64,000 nt of DNA from Mesocentrotus franciscanus (taxonomy: Eukaryota; Echinodermata; Echinoidea; Camarodonta; Strongylocentrotidae), in assembly GCA_037976565.1 (NCBI GenBank), contig CP137669.1, positions 39,520,912-39,584,911 of the forward strand, given 5' to 3'. Position 1 is the stretch's first letter. Each line of letters opens with the position of its first letter. The position numbers and the translations under genes were made by a program. Positions 23,381 through 34,782 of this stretch are shown piece by piece. The notes under the pieces are model-generated. The model made no database searches, was not told the origin of the DNA, and saw only the letters and a list, made by a program, of their open reading frames with translations.

Positions 23381-23740
23381 TAGGTCACATGATCTGTATT
23401 AGAAAGTGTTGCAGAGAAGACATATTCTCTTTTGGCTATTGTCATAAATATACTTCATAAGTGAAATTTTGATTAATTGTGTGATATCACTGATACTTTT
23501 GGGTATAAAGTAACTTCTCTGGATATAAACTTCACGATGGGGTAATTGTTTCTGTTTCAGGAGGAAAAAGTAAACCTTGATGAGTTGGAACAAACAGATT
23601 GCTTAGACATCAATTTTCTTGGGTGAGATTTGCTGTGTGTGTCACTGAAGAGGTCTAATAGCTAATACGCTAGTATCAGAAAAGGGGATCATGATGTGAC
23701 ATTTAAGTAATTTATATTATGCAGAATATTGCTTCATGAA
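23381..23740. other. Unannotated stretch
   Basis: Spacer between elements; nothing recognised. Confidence 0.6.
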
Positions 23741-24090
23741 GAGGTGTTGTGGTCTAGTGGATAAGTCGCCGTACTGTAGATCACAAGGTACAGGGTTCAA
23801 ATCCCATCCCGACACTAACATCCTTTGGCAAGATGTTAATCTACATTTGCCACTCTCCACCCAGGTGCTAAATGGGTACCCGGTAGGATGTGAAGGTTAA
23901 TGTAGTTTGCTCAGCATTGTGAGCGCCTGTAAAATGGCGCCTGGCTGGAATACTCCCCAGGGAGTGGAGAATGTGCACATATTGTTTGCGGGCGAGCCTG
24001 AATCCGATGACAGGGGTAAAAATATATGTAAAGCGTTTAGAGACATCGTTGATGTATTAAGCTGTATAAACGCAGAACATTATTATTCAT
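23741..24090 (+). repeat. tRNA-derived SINE, copy 3
   Basis: The most complete copy on the plus strand. A box TGGTCTAGTGG at 23750-23760; B box GGTTCAAATCC at 23794-23804. The body has CTTTGGCAAGATGTTAATCT, GCCACTCTCCACCCAGGTGC, AAATGGCGCCTGGCTGG, CCCAGGGAGTGGAGAATGTG and AAAGCGTTTAGAGACATCG. It ends with a short (ATT)n tail at about 24079-24089. About 350 bp. Confidence 0.93.
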
Positions 24091-25290
24091 GAGATTTTTA
24101 AGTAGATGTAAGCCCCTCCCTCCACTCATCCGACCTAATCCAAAGATTAGTTGAAGCTTTAAATCGTACCAATCACCAAGAAATATTTTGCTCTGTATGT
24201 TAGGGGTTCATGTCACTATACTGTCTTCAAAATATGGGCTTCAAATCCTAACTATGAAGAGATATTTTTATCAATTGACAAAAAAAGGGTTTGTGATTAC
24301 GGTATAGACTAGTCTTCGCGAACGTACTCACATGCATAGAAAAGGGCCTGCTCAGAACCCAAGTCCGACTTGGGTTCCTTGCACGCCGTTTGATGGCATT
24401 CCTTTACTTTCTTCATACTCCTTAACAGTTAACATATATAGAATGCCAGGTAAAGGTCTGTGATGTTTATTCGATACATTCTAGCTGTGTAAAATGATTA
24501 TCTTTGGTGATTGGTGGACTTTGAAGAGGAAGCAGTTTCCTCCAGCCTTCAAGAATCCAATGACTAAGCTTCTCAATCCTCTACTCAAGTGTTTCATATT
24601 CAATAATAAATGCATGAAGATAAGAAGCTATAGCTCTATATGACAATCAACAGATTCCATATTTGTTGATGATAAGGATCATCTTCACAGCTAATCAAAG
24701 GTTGGTTGATGGGACACACGTTTCCAAATATTATATTGAAAGTATGAAGTCATTCAGTTTGCAATCTGTTAGTTATCTTTTCATATATCTGTTTTACAAT
24801 CTTAAGTTCTGTTTAGTAAGTTCATACACCTTTCTTTAGTAGTTTACTTAACTTAATTGACTCAGCTGATAGTAAATCTGAGTAAACATGTTGATTGAGT
24901 ACTATAACTATATCATTTCAGACTGTTATCTTCAGATGTTAAGTTAACTCACCGGTAGCTTCTGTTGATTCAGACTGCTGAGCTCCTTAATAAAAATATG
25001 ATTATGACACCCATAAAAGATATCGTTTTTGATTTCTTTGTTGGCTAATCCTTTTTCTCTAAGGAAAATACAAAAGTTTATAATCCGAAGGAGTAAACAG
25101 GCACTATGTACACAGGATCATAACTCAATGGACAAGCTGTTTAGCGTCTGTTTATTCAAAATAATGCCACGCCCCTTAAGAAAAATGATGGTGTAAGTAT
25201 ATTCCTCTTATATATTTATCCAACATTTCAGAAAATGTTGCATCATCTCTATAGAAATTTTCTGAAAATGTTGCATCATTAAAGAGTGAG
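24091..25290. other. Unannotated stretch
   Basis: Nothing recognised except a short direct repeat of GAAAATGTTGCATCAT at about 25231 and 25265, 35 bp apart. Confidence 0.55.
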
Positions 25291-25502
25291 GCATGATGGC
25301 TCAGTGGAAGAGCAAGAGTCTCGTAGTCTGGAGGTTCCGGGTTCGAAACCAATTTGATGCACTAGTGCCCTTTGGTAAGGCATTAATCCTCATTACCAAG
25401 TCCCTTGGAGAGGACTTAAAGCCATCAGTCCCCTGGTTGCTTACTTACAAGCATACACATGCCTTCTTAGCAGTCAGGTAAAACAAACAAACCAACCAAC
25501 CT
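25291..25502 (+). repeat. Second type of tRNA-like SINE
   Basis: The head GATGGCTCAGTGGAAGAGC contains an A-box-like TGGCTCAGTGG, and GGGTTCGAAACC (25339-25350) is a good B box. The spacing fits a tRNA. The body differs from the main SINE but keeps CTAGTGCCCTTTGGTAAGG. It ends in (AAAC/AACC)n-like sequence at 25482-25502. No cloverleaf was checked; a diverged tRNA pseudogene with extra 3' sequence is the alternative. Confidence 0.7.
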
Positions 25503-25766
25503 ACAATCTCCATAAAAAACTTTCTTCTCAATTTAGTCCTTTTATCCAGAAGACAAAACTTGTACATTTAAAAAAATAGATCAAACCCTCCTTTCTACTC
25601 TGTACAAGTCTCACTGGCTCATGAAATATAATATCTTTCTACCATACTAACACAAAGTGATAACCATCTGGTTTCAAACTATTTCAGGCAAGTTTCCTGT
25701 AAAACCAGACAATTTCATGTGCGTGAAACCCTTGCATTTAAAGAGTGGTACAGATAACTGACATTT
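25503..25766. other. Unannotated spacer
   Basis: Nothing recognised between the SINE and the family M element. Confidence 0.6.
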
Positions 25767-26275
25767 TTAAAGGTTGTCCCATTTGCAGGCCCCAAAAATG
25801 AAAAGGTTAAATTCCAACGGCATTTGAAAGACAATACTAATTTAGAACTTCCCTCAAAACGAAAGGGCTTGAAAATGGCTCTTAGTGAGAAAATAACGAC
25901 CATTAGTTGTCGAATTGACTTAAGTAATAGTCTGATTTTCAGACCCTTTCACCGAATGGTTGTACGTTTTGTGCTGCACAAAGATTCAATCTTTAATTTT
26001 GGCCATTACAGGTAGTGGGTTATTGATGTAGACAAATGCTCATGTACCTGTTACAGCTCATTTTATGTATGTTATTACCAAAGATAAAAGATGTCGGTCA
26101 GTCACTGTGTCTGACAGTGAAGTCTAGAAGGTAAACAGATTTCCTTGCATAATTTGAATACTAGGACACTGCTAATGTTTAAATTTCACAGATAGGACAT
26201 TCATGACATATTCATAATTTCTGCAAAGTTCTACAGAATTTGATGTTGGCTGCTAAAGGGACATAGTATCTTTAA
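25767..26275 (+). repeat. TTAA-type TIR element, family M, copy 2
   Basis: Flanked by TTAA (25767-25770 and 26272-26275). The left end has lost the ACTATG part of the TIR (TTAAAGGTTGTCCCATTTGC); the right end GGGACATAGTATCTTTAA is intact. Aligns throughout with 36632-37171. The frame corresponding to the 94-codon frame of that copy is shortened and shifted here by small deletions. Confidence 0.88.
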
Positions 26276-26567
26276 ACTGCAAAATATTTGGATTACAGCA
26301 GTGAATTTTCATAATCACAAAAGTCTCTTGCTGTAAACCTGCTCATGAACAATTTTAGGTGTGAAAGTTTTCTCTATTTTTCCAGTAAATAACAAGAAAA
26401 TCAAAATGCCTAGCATGATATATTTGGGGGTAAATGGCCAACATCATTCTGTCTGCCAATGGTACAATGAAAGGTTACATATAAACCAAAAGTAGGTTCA
26501 ACAGGGTGATAACATATGCTATTGCAGCATACCAAAAAAGTGGACATGTACACTTGAATTTCACATA

Positions 26568-26959
26568 AGGTCTGTCTTCATCAGCCCGAGTTGGCTAAAT
26601 AGCCCGCTATTTTGTGATCCGGGAAATAAGCCCAAAGTTACAAATCGCGTCTTCATCAGCTCGAAACTCGAGCTCGAGAAATTTGCTCAGTGTTCAAACG
26701 TGCGTAGTGCGAGATGGACCCTTCAAACTAACAAATTAACGCGCATGTCGGGATCGAGATATCTTCCAGAGTCTTCGGGCTAGTGAAGACGGTCCACAAA
26801 TAGCGGGCTATATTGCAAACTAGCCTTAGATTTCCCAAGCAAATAGCCCGCTATTTGCGTCTTCACCTGCCAAATAGCCCGCTATTTTGTGATCTAGCTA
26901 ATTTCCCAGTTCAGAAATAGCGGGCTATTTGGCCAACTCGGGCTGATGAGGACAGGCCT
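26568..26959. repeat. TIR element, family S, copy 1
   Basis: Outer arms AGGTCTGTCTTCATCAGCCC and GGGCTGATGAGGACAGGCCT are inverted repeats that continue inward through GAGTTGGC-AAATAGCCCGCTATTT for about 45 bp. The 16-bp palindrome AAATAGCGGGCTATTT, or most of it, recurs at several interior places. About 390 bp, no ORF. A half copy lies at 33284-33365. Confidence 0.88.
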
Positions 26960-27757
26960 ATTGTCGCTTTCATCTTCTGAAGATGTGTAAGTAGTGAAAA
27001 TAAACACCGTTACTTTCTCAATGATTCTTTAGGATATAACACTCACAGCTTCACAATAAAATTTTGCCTCTGGTATTACACAAATATTGCATGCTTCGGT
27101 GTTCAATATAACAAAATACATGGACCGACAAATTTAGAATTTCCTGAGTGATTGATATAGTTCACCAAGGCCAGATGCCATGTCACGTGACACCTTTTCA
27201 GCCAATAGGGCACTCCCTCACAAATACCTTATTTTATATTAAGCTGAAGTGGTGTGAACGACACAGATCAAAACTAGTTTGAACCTGTCACAACTGCGAG
27301 ATCGAGCGGGCAAGTCCTACAGAAATGTTTGCGAGCACATTTCATTACATTACACAAAATTCAAAAAGAAAAAGAACGTAGTCTTACTGTTGGTATATCA
27401 TATGAGTTTTTACAGAGGATGGACAAACAGAATCAGTTATGATGTTGGGTACGATAAAGAACGTTTGCTTAAGCAGATGATGTGTATACAAAGTTCAGAA
27501 CAAGGTTCATATTTAATACAACGTCATTAGATTAATAGAGATGTTATTTACAACAGCTTTGTCATTATCTCATGACATGTTCAATCATATTCATTCAAAG
27601 AACAGAAAAAAGAATAGGAAAAGTTTTATTGTTTACTTGTTTAGTCAGATATTAAGTCTGGTTAAGTACATATCCATGAATGAACTATTGAGGTGGGGAG
27701 GATAAGTAAGGCTGGCAGTAACTAAAACCACATACCATGTAAGGACAAGACAATTAA
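26960..27757. other. Unannotated stretch with promoter-like motifs
   Basis: Between 27183 and 27245 there is an E-box palindrome (TCACGTGA), a CCAAT box (AGCCAATAGG) and a TATA-like TTTTATATTAAG, in the usual order upstream of a possible start near 27265. The 83-codon frame at 27279-27530 that follows has no recognisable domain. Such motifs arise by chance in AT-rich DNA, so this is only a candidate promoter. Confidence 0.25.
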
Positions 27758-27843
27758 GGGGTAATAGTATATCTGTAAAGCTCTTAGAGACGTCCGAGAT
27801 GTATTAAGCGCTAGATAAAAGCTGAATATTATTATTATTATTA
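27758..27843 (+). repeat. SINE 3'-end fragment
   Basis: TCTGTAAAGCTCTTAGAGAC, GATGTATTAAGCGCTAGATAAA and the (ATT)n tail match the 3' part of the SINE at 23741. The next element (K) begins at the TTAA formed at the tail end. Confidence 0.75.
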
Positions 27844-28222
27844 TTAAAGGTAAAGACCAGTTTTGGAAACGCCCCCCTCTCAAAAAATTACCAATCATGT
27901 GAAAGAATATGTTTTGACTAATACGTGATGATACAAATTTTGCCGGGAAACCGCCTACTAATTGATATATTTGGTAAATTATTATATCTATTGGGACCAA
28001 ATAGATATCGCGCACGTGGTCGCGTAGTCCAATATACATCTTTCTGTGTACAGTGCTTGTAACTTTACCAAGACTGGGCCAAATTTCTTATCATTCTGAT
28101 GATTCCAGAACCTTGCAGTACACACCAATACTTATATGCTAGATGATCAACCTTTTCTGATCGATTCCACAACGTTTCTTTTACAATGCAATCGCATGAC
28201 CAGAACTGGTCTTTATCTTTAA
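27844..28222 (-). repeat. TTAA-type TIR element, family K, copy 2
   Basis: Reverse orientation of 31747-32151. TTAA at 27844-27847 and 28219-28222; ends TTAAAGGTAAAGACCAGTTT and ACTGGTCTTTATCTTTAA. The 105-codon minus frame at 27722-28039 only traverses the element. Confidence 0.9.
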
Positions 28223-29056
28223 GTATTCTTTAAAAGTTTTCAAATTTGAGAGCCTCTTCCCTTCTATTGATGCAGTCCATTCTACTTCCTTCATAGGATG
28301 AAGATGAGAGGAATGAGAGGAAATTTACAAGTGCCCTTGAGCCCTTTCCTACGGCAACCCTGGAAACAACCAAATGAAGAATGCTACCCTGTGAGCATGT
28401 AAACCAGTTGGTTGCTGGCCTCATGGTTGGTCCGAGCCCTGGTGCCTACGCTTCAGGTTGGCCTAATATTGTGGTGAATCTGCACTTAGCAGGACAAAGA
28501 TTCACTCAGGAATTGAAATCAGAAAGCATGTCTAAAACCTGCCAAAAATTTCCACTTTTCATTGAAAATAAATCCCACCCATTGTTGTGTGCCCATGAAA
28601 TTTTTGAATGATTTTATGTCATTTCATGTCACTTTTGTACTTAAAAAAATGAAACATTTAAAATAAGTGAAAACCAGAGCGCAGGGTATTGAAGACTAGC
28701 ATAGAAGTGTTTACTTCAGACCTATAGGCAGTGCTTGTTTGTATCTCATCTTACCTTCCGTTACCAACTGAGTGATCTTGTTTCCTGCCAATCTCTCTCT
28801 TATTTCATCACATTGCACAATCTATGACCTAGGAAAACCCCACAGACTCATCCTCTTGAAGAGAAGGTTGAGTTCTGGGAAAGGTGAACAAATAATTTGG
28901 AACTTTTTTATTCTTTTAATGTTAGTGTCGAAGAATATCATAGCAAAATGTCCCCTGAAAAGAATATTTCTTCAAATACCCTCATATTCTGGATATGACA
29001 AGTAACAGCTACAGGTTGTGGACCACAAATGTCATGCTACATGTAAACACTTCTTA
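28223..29056. other. Unannotated stretch
   Basis: At 28853-28888 a short piece (AGAGAAGGTTGAGTTCTGGG) matches the left end of the element at 44865. Otherwise nothing recognised. Confidence 0.5.
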
Positions 29057-29510
29057 GACCCCGTTCTCACTCACTTTGAAAGTGGTCTTAGTTAGACCGC
29101 TCCAGAGGAACGGGTCTTGAGGCACGGTTTGCGAGGGTTCACACTCCGAGCAGTTTTTTATGGCTCAAACCGCTCCACGAGTCAAAGTGGTCTTGTTGCT
29201 ATGGCAGCTCAGGTCAGCGGGTAAATTTTTTCGCGAATACTAAGCGTATGTACCGTACTACATGTTTCGCACGCCACGTCACTAGACCACTTCCGTTCAA
29301 AGTACGCTTCCGTTCACACTCGCACGTTAGAGCGCTCCAAACCGCTCTTAATAAGACCCGTTCCTCAAGACCACCTCCCGAGGTGGTCTTCTGGAGCGGT
29401 CCAGAAGTCCACTTCCTGGACCACTTTGACCGTTCTCACTCACCTAAGAACCGCTCCTGAGGAACGGGTCTTAGTTAGACCGCTCCAACGAAGTGAATGA
29501 GAACGGGGTC
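29057..29510 (+). repeat. TIR element, family Q, copy 2
   Basis: GACCCCGTTCTCACTCACTT to GTGAATGAGAACGGGGTC, flanked on both sides by TTA (29054-29056 and 29511-29513), in fact by CTTAG. It interrupts the left part of a truncated family K copy (29514 onward). The 3-bp TTA duplication is consistent with PIF/Harbinger-type insertion, as an inference. Confidence 0.92.
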
Positions 29511-29513
29511 TTA

Positions 29514-29677
29514 GTGTACAGTGCAGGTGAACTTACGCAAAACTGGTCCAATTTCTTATCATTTTGATGATTCCAAAACCTCACAGTATATACCAATACT
29601 TATCTGCTACATGATCAACCTTTTCCAATATCTCCCACACAGTTTTTTGCATGACCAGAGCTCAACTTTATCTTTAA
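29514..29677 (-). repeat. Family K element, truncated copy 4
   Basis: GTGTACAGTGCAGGTGAACTT to TTTATCTTTAA aligns with the head half of family K in reverse orientation (AATTTCTTATCATTTTGATG, ATGATCAACCTTTTC). The other half is missing beyond the family Q insertion. Confidence 0.8.
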
Positions 29678-29749
29678 AGATGCTCTCGGTCCTACAAACC
29701 TATTACATTGTCAAAGTCAGTTCACACTAAACATATCTTCTAGGAAAAC

Positions 29750-29945
29750 TGCCACTCCAAGATTATTACCCTGGTTATAGCTGAGCAGCAATAGTGCTCC
29801 CAGATACCCATTTACACCTGGGTGGAGAGTGGCAAACATGGATAAATGTCCTGCTAAAGGATAAAAGTGCCAGGCTGGGATTTGAAACCTCTACCCTTGG
29901 ATTAAGAGTCAGTTAGTGTGTGAATCATTATACCACAGCACCTCC
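29750..29945 (-). repeat. tRNA-derived SINE, copy 4 (decayed, 3'-truncated)
   Basis: CACCTGGGTGGAGAGTGGCA, TGTCCTGCTAAAGGATAAAAG, a weak B box (GGGATTTGAAACCTCTACCC) and the head ATTATACCACAGCACCTCC. The 3' body and the ATT tail are absent. Confidence 0.82.
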
Positions 29946-31746
29946 ATTATGGCAAGCAAAGTTCCTACATCGGAGATAGTGTTTTCTAATTTCCAAGAAA
30001 ACCATGTTCCAAAGATACATATGAACAGATATTTGTAGGAAGGACTGAGCCTCATTATGCATGTAAGTTTCTATTATCACACAATATCAATAGATGCAAG
30101 ATTTTTTTCGTCGTTTCTTTCCTTTTCCCCCCAGAAGATTTAAACAATATATGTACAGTGCAGGGATCTACTGCCTTCTATTTTGTGGAAAATTATTTGT
30201 ACAAATAGGATCTGCGGTGAGTAGGAAGTCCTTGCTTTCATTCACTTGTCTGTTGTCTTTTAGAGCCTCTAGTTCCAAGCTTGTTTGCTAACTAGAACAT
30301 GATCCTCTTCTAATTGCACAAGCTTAGTGCTGTAATCCACACTCTCCTTCTTCTTTGGGAACATGCCAATACACAATCAAATCAAATTCAGAGAATTCTA
30401 AACAATACATGATCTATCCGAAAAAGGGAAGTACCGTAATAAACTTGGGCAAATTTGATACTTTTAATCACACCATTTCTGTTAGTTTTAAAATAAAACC
30501 TGATACGCTAAAATTGAGTGTGATTCAAGCCAGTTTCATGCTATTTCTACAATCTAGGTCTGTTTATATAATGGCTAAACATATCTTTCTCTTATTCTAA
30601 TTTTTTTAAACTTCAAAATTGAATATTGAACAGGCATTGAATTTCTTCTTGTAACTATTATGAATGCTATTTGAGATGTGTGTGGTTTCCGCATCTCAAC
30701 GTTTATAGTTAGAATGATTTCCTGTCGAATGCAAGCTTCACACTTGATTTTTTTAAAGGGGGCGAGTGGGGGGCTGGAAGAGAAGTAAACTTCATCAAAT
30801 AAACTTCCAAACAATCTTCTATGTTAAGATAGCTTTGAAATTAAAAGAAAGAAAATGATACAATGACAAGAGCTTTCCAAATCATCAATATAAATTGAAC
30901 ACATGGACTATGTCTAAAGCCTCATGTGTTTTTGTTTTGCTCACTAAAAGGGGAGGGGAGTATGTGGATCACCCCTATCAACATCACGTTTGTAAATTAA
31001 ATTAGGAAATTAAAAAAAAAAGAAACTGGAGAGGCAACATGTTTTAAACGCATCAACATGTAGATTTTTAAACTAGACAGAAGCTTTGTTCAATCGGGAC
31101 CATCGTAGTTTTAAACTTTAAGTTTGTGAAACCTTCACGTCATAAACAATGTCACAAACAACATCACAAATCCACTAACAAGTTAACTACAAGCCAAGAA
31201 AAGTTGGTGTGACCTCAAAGTTCAAGGCACATAACTTTGAGCGAGAACCCCCCTGCTGCTCATAGTTATTGTGCTAACCGATCTGTTGTGGTTTGTAACT
31301 TCGAGTTAACTAAAAGTTTTGTAACCATGAGTGTGTCCGCATGGTCCCAAATTACAAAATTACTTCAGAGTTTTTAACCATGACCTTAACTCCAAGTTAA
31401 CTGACTGCTGTGTGAACCTCACTTGTGATCTGGCATGTTCCTCACCAAAATGAGGAGTAGAGAGAAAAGGATGAAATCTCTATATCATTTTTCTAAGATT
31501 TGGTTAGGTGAATGCCCTCCAGGTTTTATCCTGAGGAAGTGATGTTAAATTAAAGCAGAAGTTTTCAATGTTGAGTGTCAACTGTGATTTCTAGATGCTT
31601 CTCAAGGCTAAGAGGGCCTGGCTAAGGGATGTATCATTTTCTGGATAAAAGAAGAGACTTCGTAACCTTCGCCAAATGGTTCATGATTTTTGTGAATTAA
31701 AAATTGTTTTTTGACATATCTGAATGAAAGTTTAGGTCAACAAAAC
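29946..31746. other. Unannotated stretch
   Basis: 1.8 kb with no recognised gene or shared repeat. 31130-31430 has several AAGTT/AACTT motifs and GTTAACT palindromes, but I could not identify element ends. Confidence 0.55.
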
Positions 31747-32151
31747 TTAAAGATAAAGACCAGTTCTGGTCATGCGATTGCATTGTGAAAGAAACATTGT
31801 GGAATCGATCAGAAAAGGTTGATCATCTAGCATATAAGTATTGGTGTGTACTGCAAGGTTCTGGAATCATCAAAATGATAAGAAATTTGGCCCAGTCTTG
31901 GTAAAGTTACAAGCACTGTACACAGAAAGATGTATATGGGACTACGCGACATGTGCGTGCACGTGCGCGATATCTATTTGGTCCCAATAGATATAATAAT
32001 GTACCAAATATATCAATTAGTAGGCGGTTTCCCGGCAAAATTTGTATTATCACGTATTAGTCAAAACATATTATTTCACATGATTAGTAATGAGAGCTTC
32101 CATTTCATTTTTTGAGAGGAGGGCGTTTCCAAAACTGGTCTATACCTTTAA
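31747..32151 (+). repeat. TTAA-type TIR element, family K, copy 3 (reference copy)
   Basis: TTAA at 31747-31750 and 32148-32151; left TIR TTAAAGATAAAGACCAGTTC, right TIR AACTGGTCTATACCTTTAA. Best-preserved copy. Contains a small internal duplication (CATGTGCGTGCACGTGCGCG) not seen in copy 1. Confidence 0.92.
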
Positions 32152-33283
32152 GCCTAATCGAGATAGTACAATTGTTTACCATCTCAATATCCTAACGATG
32201 TGTTTCTACCTCTATGTCATAAAGTTTGTAATTTCAAACAATTATGTATTTTATGTTCCAGACTCGTCTTTTCGTGCTACTACATTTTGCTATTAAACGT
32301 TAAAGCTACTCTACACAAATTCATTCGAAACTGATTTGTTGCAGGGAAATCAAAATTGCGCAAAACATCCTCTGCTCTCTAGATGTTCCTTCTAAGAAAG
32401 GCTGAAGACATGGCAGACAGCAGTTTGAAATGGGCTTTCACATACTTTTAACGTCAGCCATGTTTTACTTGGTATTATGGTGAGGGGTATCTAGTCATCA
32501 CACCTAATATCAACACACAAACTCTCAAAACAGTCAAAATTACAAAAAACAAAAACAGGGAGGGAAACTTTATACCATGCTTGAGTGGGCACTAACTTAA
32601 AAACAAGAGGCAATTACGGTGCATATGATGTTGAATGTTCATGAATATGATAGTTTCTGGTTGTTCAGTATTGAGATGCGACCTATGTTGGTTGATCACC
32701 GACCCTTCCATGGTTTGATACAAGCCATTGTACAGCCTTTATCGTGGTATAGGCCTTCATAACCTAAGCCCTTCCCTAGTTTTACTTCCTTCACTTGAAG
32801 ATTTGGGGAGTTTGATACAGGTCACAGAACTTCTAGTAAAAACTTCCAGCAGCTTGATAGGAAATTTTTCACTTCCATAGAAAGTTTGGATGCTATGAAA
32901 ATGATGATTGATAGGGAAAGGAAAGGATTAACAGAGGAAAGGAGAGAGGAAGAGGAAGAAGGGATAGGTGATGGGTGAGGCATGGGTAAACTACTAGTAT
33001 GGAAGGCAGCATGCAATTTCAACAGCTAAAGGTAACTATGGTTCAGAACACTTTCTAAAGATAAGCTAATTGACTGAAAACAGATCACAGGGTTTCTGTC
33101 GGAATAAAATGGGAATTTTATCTATTTAGTTTCTTTTATGCATGTCTTGCCCATTCTTTTCCTGACAGCTAGAGGGCGAACTAAGAAAATATTTGGCATG
33201 TTTTGTTTGATCATGTGACTTTGATTTGTAATGTTACATAACCTTGAATCCGTGCAGTTGATAAGAAGGACCAGGTTCAAATT
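32152..33283. other. Unannotated stretch
   Basis: Includes a short purine-rich patch at 32910-32965. No gene seen. Confidence 0.6.
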
Positions 33284-33365
33284 AGGCCTGTTTTCATCAG
33301 CTCAAGATTGCCAAATAACCCGCTTTTTTAACTATCCCGCTATTTTAACTATCCCGATCGCAAGA
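33284..33365 (+). repeat. Family S element, half copy
   Basis: AGGCCTGTTTTCATCAGCTC followed by TTGCCAAATAACCCGC and two AACTATCCCG units aligns with the left arm of 26568-26959. The right arm is absent. Confidence 0.7.
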
Positions 33366-34309
33366 AGCTCAAGCAATTTGATTTACTATCGTTCATAAAA
33401 ATTCTTGATTAAAAGAGCAATTAAGCTTTGATATTAGGTCTGTAAGTGCTTTACAATTCCCCAAATTGACTATGAATTGTATTTGAAATAGGTTTTCATC
33501 ACTGTGCTAATTGCAAGATGCATATTACATAAAACATAATATAGGGAAGTTAATAAGTAGCTAAGGTAATGTGAATTTGTTCACTATGAAAGTACCACAT
33601 TTACTTTACCGATTCTGGATAAAAGAAATGAAATTTCTTAAATGCCAGAGCTCATAATTTATTTGTATTTGCTAAGAAAGCCTTGACATTGTATTCTAGC
33701 TAAAATTTTGTCTGGCCATTAGTTTGAGAAACTCCATGGCTTTACTCATTATGTAATGAAAGCTGAGGAACTACAAAGAAAATTAACTTCAAATTTTCTG
33801 TGTTATTTCCGGTCAGTTAAAGTATCTTATTGGAAATGAGTGCCATAATGTTTTAAGTAGAAAATTAGGAAAATTAGGAGGATATAATGGTTATTTTATT
33901 CTATTTATCCTGGACAATCTGTTCCCTCCAGATGATATGACGGCCAGATATTCATCCTGAGCAATCTGTTTTTCCCCTGCTGGATCGAGAATGGCCAGGA
34001 ATGATGAGAGGTCATGTGACTTTGTGCCATTGACGGCAATTTCCAATCCAATCCAATCCAAAAGATATTTGATATAGAGCCTTTTCCTTGCGGTTGCAAA
34101 GTGCTGCACACACACCGCTCCACAATTTGGTCGCATCTTCTTTAGTTCCTAATGAGGAAGGGACTTGCCATTAGAAAAGAACTCGATTGGACCATTAAGA
34201 GATATTCACCTCTCCTAAATGTATACAGATCAGTATGTTCACAATGATTAGGACTTTTCTGGATCATCAGCTCATGAAAGAATCCCCATTCCCCTGCCCC
34301 TATCCCCCT
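33366..34309. other. Unannotated stretch
   Basis: Two overlapping minus frames (81 and 72 codons, 33891-34136) lie here. Neither shows a motif and they compete for the same DNA. A small (AATCC)n run lies at 34046-34062. Confidence 0.5.
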
Positions 34310-34755
34310 GTCCACACACAAAATTTTCCGTGATTAGGCGTGATTAGTTATACTGTTTCGCGATAGTTATATGATGAAATTGTGTGTGTGGATGCTCACT
34401 AACGATACGTCGTATAACGAAACGTCGTATAACGAAACGCAGGTTTGGGCATCGTTTCGAACTAGAACTCAATAACTAATCACGCCTAATCACGCTTAAT
34501 CACGGAAATTTTGTGTGTGGACGGAACTAGTCTAACTGGGCGGGGCTTAACGTCGGATCTCGCGCGAAAGGAGACCTGACCTCTCATCTCCGTTTCCATT
34601 TCATGACCGCAGTAGCAAACTGCGCGCCTATACGACATTTCGCTGTAGAGTTTTGGGATTACTTTATTGTGTGTGGACACCCTGGAATTTATACGATGAT
34701 TCTTTATACGAGGTATCGTTATAGAGTTTCGGGATAAATTGTCTTGTGTGTGGAC
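34310..34755. repeat. TIR element, family T, copy 1
   Basis: Left end GTCCACACACAAAATTTTCC, right end AATTGTCTTGTGTGTGGAC. The end motif TTGTGTGTGGAC also occurs several times inside, next to GTCGTATAACGAAACG and GTTATAGAGTTTCGGGAT units in both orientations. Collinear with 51384-51849. The 64-codon minus frame shared by the copies is probably a by-product. The CT tract begins about 30 bp further on. Confidence 0.88.
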
Positions 34756-34782
34756 CCGCTGTATATCTCCTTCTTATTCCCC

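Noticed and set aside
25291..25365. Genuine tRNA gene
   Set aside because: A- and B-box motifs are present, but the 3' side runs into a SINE-like body and no clean acceptor stem pairing is visible by eye.
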